Assembly (NCBI GenBank): GCA_039029455.1
Contig: JBCCGE010000027.1
Span: forward strand, 1-38,469
Direction of reading: 5' to 3'
DNA from: JBCCGE01 sp039029455
GTDB taxonomy: Bacteria > Pseudomonadota > Gammaproteobacteria > Arenicellales > Poriferihabitantaceae
DNA: 38,469 bases
Program-made: the position numbers and the translations under genes
Notes under the pieces: generated by a model
What the model was told of the DNA's origin: nothing
The model's database searches: none
Seen by the model: only the letters and a program-made list of their open reading frames with translations
Shown here: piece by piece, positions 32,879-38,469 of the stretch
Layout of the letters: every line of letters begins with the position of its first letter
Numbering within the stretch: position 1 is the first letter of the stretch

Positions 32879-34411
32879 ATGTTCCGCTCTTTTGATTTTG
32901 AAATGACCCTGCAACCAGGCGAGTCCACAACCTTTCTTAAACTCGCACTGGTTACATTGACAGGCTGCTGTCTGATGCTGGCCTATCAGTCGTATAAAAC
33001 ATTCTGGCTGCCTTACGTTCCGTACGCCGAGCCCGAAATTATGGGTTATATCGGCAAAGAAGATCCTCGGGTTCTGAGTGGAGGAGACACAACGCATTTC
33101 CACTCTACAAGTCACGAGAGTTTTGCACAGGAAGTACCCAATCTCGGCTGGGGATTGTCGGCTGCATTTGACCGCGGCGATGGATTTTTCGAACGCCCGT
33201 TTATCCCTGCCCTGCCCGATGGATATGCTTCAAACAACGACGGTCTGGGTCCTCTTTATAACGCCACGACCTGTGAAGCCTGCCATCCTGCAGATGGACG
33301 CGGGGCACCACCTGAAAATGAAACCGCGTTACTCGAAGAAGGCCTGATTCGACTGTCAATGCCCGGCTTTACCCGCAATGGTCATCAACTGACTCCCCCG
33401 GGGTACGGACCTCAGGTCAGCACCCTGGCGACAGAAGGTATCGCACCCGAAGCTGCGGTTCGAGTCAAATGGGTGGAAGCTGAAACCGGCACATTTCCGG
33501 ATGGAGAACCTTATTCGCTCCGCAAACCGGAAATCCTCCTCTCCAATCTTGCTTACGGCGAGTTGCCTGAGGGCACAATCGCCGAGATGCGCATGGGCCC
33601 GCAGGTGTACGGACTGGGCCTGCTTGAAGCTATACCGACTTCAACGATGCTTGCATGGGCTGACCCCGAGGATTCTGATGGAGACGGCATTTCCGGTCGC
33701 GTTAACCGCGTATGGGATCTCGAGCGTGGCGGCAAGGTCATCGGCAAATTCGGATGGAAGGCAAATTCTTTCGATGTGCGGCAGCAGTCAGCAGAAGCGG
33801 CTTTCATGGATATGGGTGTCAATAATCCTCTGTTTTTCGGCCGTCACGACGACCAGAGTCAGGTATACAAAAACACCCAAAACTGCGAACCCGAACAGAC
33901 CGCCTGTATTCAGGCGGTTCAGGGCAGTGACTTCGAAATGACACCAGCTCAGCTGGCTGATGTCACAGCGTATCTCCAGCTACTGGCGGTAGTGTATCGA
34001 CGAGATATCGACAATCCGACGAATCTGCTTGGAGAAGATCTTTTCCATCAGGCAAACTGCTCGGCCTGTCACAAATCGAATATCACCACCGGCAGCCACG
34101 AGATCTCCAGACTGGAAAATCAGGTTATTCATCCGTATACGGACTTGCTGCTGCACGACATGGGTGAAGGTCTTTCAGGTCGACCCGACTTCGAAGCAAC
34201 CCGCACAGAGTGGCGGACGGCGCCGCTATGGGGAATCGGTAAAATTGAGCAGGTCAACGGGCACACGAATTTCCTCCACGACGGTCGCGCGCGCGGCCTT
34301 CAGGAAGCGATTCTATGGCACGGCGGAGAAGCGCAGGCATCGAAAGAGTTTTACATGAATCTGGAGAAGGATCAGAGACTCGCAATTCTGTCGTTCCTGG
34401 AATCGCTGTAG
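32879..34411 (+). CDS. Di-heme c-type protein of the DUF1111 (thiol oxidoreductase-like) family
   Basis: This 510-residue protein has an N-terminal membrane anchor (about residues 20-42) and two heme c attachment sites, CEACH (about 132-136) and CSACH (about 394-398), in the DUF1111/COG3488 arrangement related to di-heme peroxidases. Family segments include GLGPLYNATTCEACHPADGR, DGISGRVN and TAPLWGIG. It would face the periplasm. The ATG follows a GGAG 8 bases upstream that overlaps the previous stop. Such genes often neighbour Fur-controlled iron genes; a role as electron acceptor for iron oxidation next to FTR1 is inference. Confidence 0.92.
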   Translation: MFRSFDFEMTLQPGESTTFLKLALVTLTGCCLMLAYQSYKTFWLPYVPYAEPEIMGYIGKEDPRVLSGGDTTHFHSTSHESFAQEVPNLGWGLSAAFDRGDGFFERPFIPALPDGYASNNDGLGPLYNATTCEACHPADGRGAPPENETALLEEGLIRLSMPGFTRNGHQLTPPGYGPQVSTLATEGIAPEAAVRVKWVEAETGTFPDGEPYSLRKPEILLSNLAYGELPEGTIAEMRMGPQVYGLGLLEAIPTSTMLAWADPEDSDGDGISGRVNRVWDLERGGKVIGKFGWKANSFDVRQQSAEAAFMDMGVNNPLFFGRHDDQSQVYKNTQNCEPEQTACIQAVQGSDFEMTPAQLADVTAYLQLLAVVYRRDIDNPTNLLGEDLFHQANCSACHKSNITTGSHEISRLENQVIHPYTDLLLHDMGEGLSGRPDFEATRTEWRTAPLWGIGKIEQVNGHTNFLHDGRARGLQEAILWHGGEAQASKEFYMNLEKDQRLAILSFLESL

Positions 34412-34435
34412 CGGTTTTCCAAAAGCTCCACGAAA

Positions 34436-34468
34436 GCGAGATGACCCGTACCGTCGTCTCGCTTTTTT
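34436..34468 (+). terminator. Rho-independent terminator after the di-heme gene
   Basis: GCGAGATGAC pairs with GTCGTCTCGC (one T-G pair) across a 7-base loop and is followed by six T residues. It starts 25 bases after the di-heme stop codon. Confidence 0.92.
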
Positions 34469-34475
34469 ATTGTCT

Positions 34476-35267
34476 GTGACCGCCCCACCACAAAAAACAC
34501 GCGCACGCCTGCTTTGCGCGCTTGGCCTGGTTGCGATTGCACCGCCCGCCGGTTTTTTTTATCTCGGACAAAACCGACTCGGACTAATTTACTTTGTGCT
34601 CGCGTTCGGTGCGTTGTTACTCGCAACCATTGCTCCGCTCGTCTACCTGTCCCTCAGCGTGATCAGCCTCGTGCATGTGTTGTTACTATCGTATTTCGAT
34701 CAAATGCAGATTGGAAAGCGTAGCTTTCCCGGGCTGCGAGGTGCTCTGATGGGTATTCTGCTGCTTCTCGTCAGTGTGGTACTGACGCGCGGATTTTTGA
34801 TCGATGTCTCAAGGGTCACCAGTGACTCGATGCTGCCCGTACTCAGGACCAACGATCTGTTACTGGTGAAAAAATGGCCGCCCCGCAACATGCGTCACGG
34901 CGCACTCTACCTGATCAATTTCAAAGACAAGGAAGGCAGTTACGTTAAGCGATTGATCGGGCTGCCTGGCGACACCGTCACAATGCGAGGTAATCACGTC
35001 AGTCTAAACTATAAACCCATAACAGAGCTTGAACCGTTAAACGGTCGCGAACTGTTCAGGGAACGCATCAAGGAAACCCATTATCAGATCATGGATCGAT
35101 ACAACATCACGCGAAGATTTTCGCGTCACTTTCCTCTCGGTCAAAACGAGTTTTTCTTCATCGGTGACAACCGCTCAAACTCCAGTGACAGTCGGATATA
35201 TGGAGCGATCGGTATCGATGACGTCGTTGGTGAAATCCTTTTCCATTTCACACCACGACGAGGCTAG
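34476..35267 (+). CDS. lepB: Signal peptidase I (S26A) with N-terminal membrane helices
   Basis: This 263-residue signal peptidase removes signal peptides from exported proteins. After two to three N-terminal membrane helices and another at about residues 85-105, the catalytic Ser118 lies in SDSMLP and the general base Lys158 in YVKRLIGLPGD; the box GDNRSNSSDSRIYG is intact. The start is unusual: there is no good ATG, and the candidate TTG (34470) and GTG (34476) both sit at the end of the preceding terminator. I give the GTG. No lepA or rnc is adjacent, so this may be a second, specialised signal peptidase. Confidence 0.88.
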   Translation: MTAPPQKTRARLLCALGLVAIAPPAGFFYLGQNRLGLIYFVLAFGALLLATIAPLVYLSLSVISLVHVLLLSYFDQMQIGKRSFPGLRGALMGILLLLVSVVLTRGFLIDVSRVTSDSMLPVLRTNDLLLVKKWPPRNMRHGALYLINFKDKEGSYVKRLIGLPGDTVTMRGNHVSLNYKPITELEPLNGRELFRERIKETHYQIMDRYNITRRFSRHFPLGQNEFFFIGDNRSNSSDSRIYGAIGIDDVVGEILFHFTPRRG

Positions 35268-35372
35268 GCAAACGACTGTACCTTCGTGCTTTATCCGTTT
35301 GAATTCGTAAAAACAGAGATTTTCAACTTGTTTTTGAGTTCACCGCGTTGTCCGGAGATTGCGTATTTAACT

Positions 35373-35391
35373 GATAATGATTATCATTATC
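35373..35391. promoter_or_regulatory. Consensus Fur box upstream of the fumC unit
   Basis: GATAATGATTATCATTATC matches the 19-bp Fur consensus apart from the centre base pair. It is followed directly by TATAAT (35392-35397), and a TTAACT -35-like hexamer precedes it, so the box fills the spacer of the promoter. Strong iron-dependent repression of the downstream genes is expected. Confidence 0.93.
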
Positions 35392-35397
35392 TATAAT
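35392..35397 (+). promoter_or_regulatory. -10 element of the fumC-unit promoter
   Basis: A perfect TATAAT adjoins the Fur box on its downstream side. The best -35 candidate, TTAACT at 35367-35372, gives a 19-base spacer that is slightly long, so the promoter may depend on other contacts. Confidence 0.65.
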
Positions 35398-35458
35398 CTC
35401 CCGGCGTCATAAAACCCTAAAAATCCCTCAAAGCTGCAGTAATTGCGCTGCATTCGCC

Positions 35459-35812
35459 ATGTGTCAAATATCAAAACTGCAATCCATGAGGAGAATGTAT
35501 CTGGCGCAGATGGTGCGAATGGGCACGTGCGCAAACACCCCCTGCATACTCCACGAGTACATTGATCTGTGCAATTGCTCCTGCGGGTCAACACAATGCG
35601 CGTGGACATTGAATGTCGAGCTATTCGATCTACTGATGGACACGGTTTGCGATACACTCCTGCCTACGTACTGGCGGATGTATTGTTTGGATCATTTCTA
35701 TATTCCGCTGCGAGCAATGAACGGCCTGAAGCAAACAGACCGGCAGAAAAGTAATTTGCTCAAACGTCGCAACGAACTAAGAGTAATCAGCCACTATTTT
35801 TTTCCTTCCTGA
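35459..35812 (+). CDS. Small Cys-rich protein between Fur box and fumC (FagA-like by position)
   Basis: This frame of up to 117 residues ends 6 bases before fumC. In Pseudomonas aeruginosa a small gene, fagA, occupies the same place in the Fur-controlled fagA-fumC-orfX-sod operon, so it is the positional counterpart. The N-terminal half is unusually rich in cysteine (seven within about 50 residues), the C-terminal half reads like a real helical protein (LPTYWRMYCLDHF, then a basic region). The start is unsure: the ATG at 35459 lacks a ribosome binding site, and ATGs at 35495 or 35510 follow an AGGAG. The function is unknown. Confidence 0.5.
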   Translation: MCQISKLQSMRRMYLAQMVRMGTCANTPCILHEYIDLCNCSCGSTQCAWTLNVELFDLLMDTVCDTLLPTYWRMYCLDHFYIPLRAMNGLKQTDRQKSNLLKRRNELRVISHYFFPS

Positions 35813-35818
35813 GATTCC

Positions 35819-37201
35819 ATGACTGAAACAAGAACCGCACGCGATACGCTGGGTGAAATCGAAATTCCAGCGGACGCCCTGTGGGACGCACAGACACAGC
35901 GTGCTGTACTGAATTTTCCTGTGAGTGGACGCGGCATGCCACGTCCGTTCATCCACGCACTAATCGAAATCAAACGATGCGCCGCGCAAACGAATTCTGA
36001 CCTGGGAACGCTGCCGGTGGTATCTGCACAGACCATTATTCAGGCCTGCGATCAACTGCTTGCAAGTGAAGACGTTGAACAGCATTTTCCGGTGGATGTA
36101 TTCCAGACCGGCTCAGGCACCAGCTCGAACATGAATGCCAACGAAGTGATCGCGAATCTTGGCAAGAATATTTCCGGCAATGCCCTCTCCCCAAACGACG
36201 ACGTCAATCTGGGACAGAGCAGCAACGATGTTATTCCAACGTCGATCCAGGTGTCGTGCGCAATGCTTCTGGTGGACAAACTGATTCCTGCTCTGCGGTA
36301 TCTGTCTGATTCCATAAATTCAAAAGCGGCTTCGCTGGATAACGTTGTAAAGACCGGACGCACTCATTTGATGGACGCAATGCCAGTGACGATGGGTCAG
36401 GCACTTCGCTCTTGGTCGAGTCAGATCGACTACAACATTGCCTCGCTCGAACAGCGTTTGAACTGGCTCACCACTCTCGGCATTGGCGGCACCGCCGTTG
36501 GTACCGGAATCAATTCACACCCCGAGTTCTCGTCAGGTATCTGTTCACACTTATCCAAAAGGACCGGAATAGACTTTAGACCGGCGGATAATCCGTTTGC
36601 CCATATCGGATCCCAGGATACATCTCTGGCATTGTCTGGTGATCTGAAAACGGTCGCAGCCAGCATTATGAAAATCGCCAATGATCTGCGCTGGATGAAT
36701 TCAGGCCCACTGGCCGGACTGGGTGAAATCGAACTGGAGGCTCTGCAACCCGGTTCATCAATCATGCCCGGCAAGGTTAATCCGGTCATTCCTGAATCTG
36801 CTGCAATGGTGGCGGCTCAGGTTATGGGCAACGATACCGCCGTTACAGTCGGTGCTCAAAGCGGAAACTTTGAGCTCAATGTTATGTTACCGATGATCGG
36901 CAATAACCTTGTAGAAAGCCTTTTGTTGCTGACCAATATATCCAGACTGCTGGCAGATAAAGCGATTACAAGCTTTAATGTCAATGAAGACAATATCTCG
37001 GCAGCGCTCGGCAAAAACCCGATTCTGGTGACCGCCCTTAACCCAATAATCGGTTACGAAAGTGCCGCAAAAATCGCCAAAACAGCCTATGCCGAAAAAC
37101 GGCCCGTGATGGAAGTTGCGATTGAAATGAGCGGTTTACCTGAAGATCAGTTGAAGGATTTGCTGGACCCGACCAAACTGACTGACAACAATACGGGCTG
37201 A
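35819..37201 (+). CDS. fumC: Class II fumarate hydratase
   Basis: This 460-residue iron-independent fumarase interconverts fumarate and malate. The superfamily signature GSSIMPGKVNP is present (about residues 318-328), with the catalytic region TGRTHLMDAMPVTMGQ and the N-terminal TGSGTSSNMNANEV. The length is canonical. In many gammaproteobacteria fumC is Fur-repressed and replaces the iron-sulfur fumarases when iron is short; the Fur box upstream supports the same control here. It converges on sodX with a 24-base gap. Confidence 0.97.
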   Translation: MTETRTARDTLGEIEIPADALWDAQTQRAVLNFPVSGRGMPRPFIHALIEIKRCAAQTNSDLGTLPVVSAQTIIQACDQLLASEDVEQHFPVDVFQTGSGTSSNMNANEVIANLGKNISGNALSPNDDVNLGQSSNDVIPTSIQVSCAMLLVDKLIPALRYLSDSINSKAASLDNVVKTGRTHLMDAMPVTMGQALRSWSSQIDYNIASLEQRLNWLTTLGIGGTAVGTGINSHPEFSSGICSHLSKRTGIDFRPADNPFAHIGSQDTSLALSGDLKTVAASIMKIANDLRWMNSGPLAGLGEIELEALQPGSSIMPGKVNPVIPESAAMVAAQVMGNDTAVTVGAQSGNFELNVMLPMIGNNLVESLLLLTNISRLLADKAITSFNVNEDNISAALGKNPILVTALNPIIGYESAAKIAKTAYAEKRPVMEVAIEMSGLPEDQLKDLLDPTKLTDNNTG

Positions 37202-37225
37202 CCAACCGGTCTGCCCCCCTTCTGT

Positions 37226-37537
37226 TCAGGCTCTTTCCCGGACGTCGTTCTGTCCAGGTTTTTTAATGTGTGCTATGACTCGACCGATGACTGACCGGCG
37301 ATCGACGTCCCCGATGTGTATCCCGGCAGCACTTAATGTATTCGTCCCTTCCACCACAATCCCGTCATCGTGGATTGCGGACACCCGTTTGATCAAAAGA
37401 CCATTCGATCGGTCCCTGAATACGATGTCGTGACCGATCCTTAGTGCGGCCAGACGCGGTTTCAAAACAATGACGTAGTCCCCGGATCGATAGTCCGGGG
37501 ACATGCTGTCGCCTTTAACCCTGACGATTCGGATCAC
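37226..37537 (-). CDS. sodX: NiSOD maturation protease, S26 family
   Basis: This 103-residue LexA/signal-peptidase-like protease is expected to remove the leader of the nickel superoxide dismutase precursor so that His1 becomes free to bind nickel. The catalytic serine is S11 in GDSMSP and the lysine K50 in LLIKRVSA. It lacks a membrane anchor, in keeping with a cytoplasmic protease. The gene starts with GTG, whose first base is the last base of the sodN stop codon, so the two are translationally coupled. Confidence 0.92.
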   Translation of the reverse strand: MIRIVRVKGDSMSPDYRSGDYVIVLKPRLAALRIGHDIVFRDRSNGLLIKRVSAIHDDGIVVEGTNTLSAAGIHIGDVDRRSVIGRVIAHIKKPGQNDVRERA

Positions 37538-38037
37538 TACAGGTCCGGATAAACAACCTCAAGAGAAGGTGGGTAAGGACATACCGCGCGTTTAGTTTTT
37601 ACGTCTTTGGTATCCCAGAAGATCTCGGCAAACTGATTAACGGCTTCAACAAGCGCAACAGCGTTGTCGCGATCGATTTCCTGTTTACACTTTGAGGCGA
37701 GCATCATGATGTTATGGGTAACGTCATGTATTTCAGGATGTTTCTCGAATTGCGGCGCCTTGAAATAGTCGCCCCAGATCACTCGAATTTCATCCTTGCA
37801 TTTGTGGCCGTGCTCTTCTTTGGTGGTAATGAATCGAGACATCGAGTTGAGGTATCCGACGCTGTTTTTGTCGCCGTTTGCTTCGGTTTCCGCGATCAGG
37901 TCGACCATCCGTACAATCGTCAGCGCGGCAATCTGAGCGCCGGACGGATCGTAAATTTTGCACGGAATATCGCAATGGGCTGAAGCAGCCTCCAGTTCAA
38001 TTTTTGAATCCAGTTTAGAGATCAGTGAATGAATCAT
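37537..38037 (-). CDS. sodN: Nickel-containing superoxide dismutase
   Basis: This 166-residue precursor disproportionates superoxide with nickel and needs no iron or manganese. A 20-residue leader ends in EAASA, and the mature protein would start HCDIPCKIYDP, which is the Ni-hook (His1, Cys2, Cys6). The rest matches the four-helix family: IRVIWGDYFKAPQFEKHPEIH and FAEIFWDTK. The hook has lysine where many relatives have glycine at position 7. The C-terminus has an extra segment (VCPYPPSLEVVYPDL). I place the start at the ATG at 38037; a TTG at 38049 is possible. Confidence 0.95.
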   Translation of the reverse strand: MIHSLISKLDSKIELEAASAHCDIPCKIYDPSGAQIAALTIVRMVDLIAETEANGDKNSVGYLNSMSRFITTKEEHGHKCKDEIRVIWGDYFKAPQFEKHPEIHDVTHNIMMLASKCKQEIDRDNAVALVEAVNQFAEIFWDTKDVKTKRAVCPYPPSLEVVYPDL

Positions 38038-38049
38038 AGAATTGACCAA

Positions 38050-38469
38050 TTACAGTAAGTGAATGATGTGATGGAGCGAAAGTGTAGCAGTTCCATCAAC
38101 GACGTATTATTCTAGACGCTATTATCACCCTCACGGCCGAAAAAATCTTCACTAAAGTTCCGCAAATTCGAGGATCAGCACGGTAAATATTATCGACAGT
38201 CAAGCCGCAGACAGCGTCATGACTGTCACACAGGGGACATGCTTTAACCGCGGCGTGATGTTGCTGTCAGAGAATTCCACCCATCCGAACAAGAGTGCCC
38301 GTTGCCAGATCCGATTCGGCCAATATCTAATTTGTAATCGGGCTTAAAAGCAAGTTCTGTCCCGAGTGTTCAGGTCCACTCCTTTGGTTACGGATTTGTA
38401 TGCAATTTGTGTTGTGTTTTCATTTTTTCCGTCTTAGCATCAGGCCCGGAATATGAAGACGGACCGCGC
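38050..38469. other. Non-coding end of the window upstream of sodN
   Basis: These 420 bases hold no gene that I can support. They must contain the sodN promoter (minus strand), but I find no convincing -35/-10 pair, and no Fur-type box as good as those at 32059 and 35373. An ATG at 38453 opens a frame on the plus strand that runs off the window after five codons; this is too little to call. Confidence 0.55.

Noticed and set aside
35391..35657. 88-codon minus-strand frame opposite the FagA-like gene
   Set aside because: It would end inside the promoter next to the Fur box; the plus-strand frame leads into fumC and fits the known gene order better.
35569..35754. 61-codon frame in another plus-strand register inside the FagA-like gene
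   Set aside because: Shorter, does not reach fumC and has no positional precedent, although it cannot be fully excluded.
1..38469. CRISPR arrays, tRNA/rRNA genes, insertion sequences or prophage
   Set aside because: No regularly spaced repeats, no tRNA-like cloverleaf regions, and no transposase, integrase or phage structural gene were seen.

Overview
The window reads as chromosomal DNA of a free-living gammaproteobacterium that I cannot place to genus. The gene order pilU-pilT facing yggS-proC-yggT, the adjacent DUF2868 and DUF3482 genes, ampG, pyrE, glnB and a fumC gene behind a Fur box are all familiar from Pseudomonas-like and marine gammaproteobacteria. I see no tRNA or rRNA gene, no CRISPR array, and no transposase, integrase or phage gene.

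Region 1 (1-12.9 kb) is housekeeping: argC (minus strand), a membrane protein/GTPase pair (DUF2868/DUF3482), the twitching ATPases pilU and pilT, then yggS-proC-yggT, an AmpG-type permease, pyrE, a secreted Sel1-repeat protein and a P-II protein gene. Perfect or near-perfect DNA dyads lie between ampG and pyrE and upstream of the Sel1 gene.

Region 2 (13.2-26.8 kb) is the most unusual part. A small gene with a TTG start sits behind a Fur-like dyad. It is followed by a self-contained type IV filament locus: a large prepilin with its own strong terminator, two further large GspG-like prepilins, an unknown secreted protein, a fused PilM/PilN (GspL-like) protein, a PilO/GspM-like protein, a third PilT-family ATPase, a GspE/PilB ATPase, a GspF/PilC platform protein, a PilP/GspC-like protein, a secretin with an uncommon C-terminal extension, and a small lipoprotein that could be its pilotin. 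The set mixes type II secretion traits (GspG-like pilins) with pilus traits (a retraction-type ATPase), and I cannot assign it to a named system. No prepilin peptidase gene is present, so one must be encoded elsewhere.

Region 3 (26.8-32.0 kb) continues on the same strand with almost no gaps: a MoxR ATPase, a DUF58 protein, a DUF3488-type transglutaminase-like membrane protein whose catalytic cysteine position holds glutamate, and an FTR1 iron permease. From about 14.9 to 32.0 kb the genes run in one direction with no gap above about 46 bases, so a very long transcript is possible.

Region 4 (32.0-38.5 kb) looks like an iron-response region. One Fur box precedes a structured leader, an unknown membrane protein and a di-heme c-type protein (DUF1111). 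A perfect Fur box embedded in a promoter precedes a small cysteine-rich gene and fumC (iron-free fumarase). Convergent to fumC are sodN, a nickel superoxide dismutase, and its S26-family maturation protease. A signal peptidase I gene lies between the two Fur-linked units. Together these genes suggest iron capture plus replacement of iron enzymes by iron-free ones.
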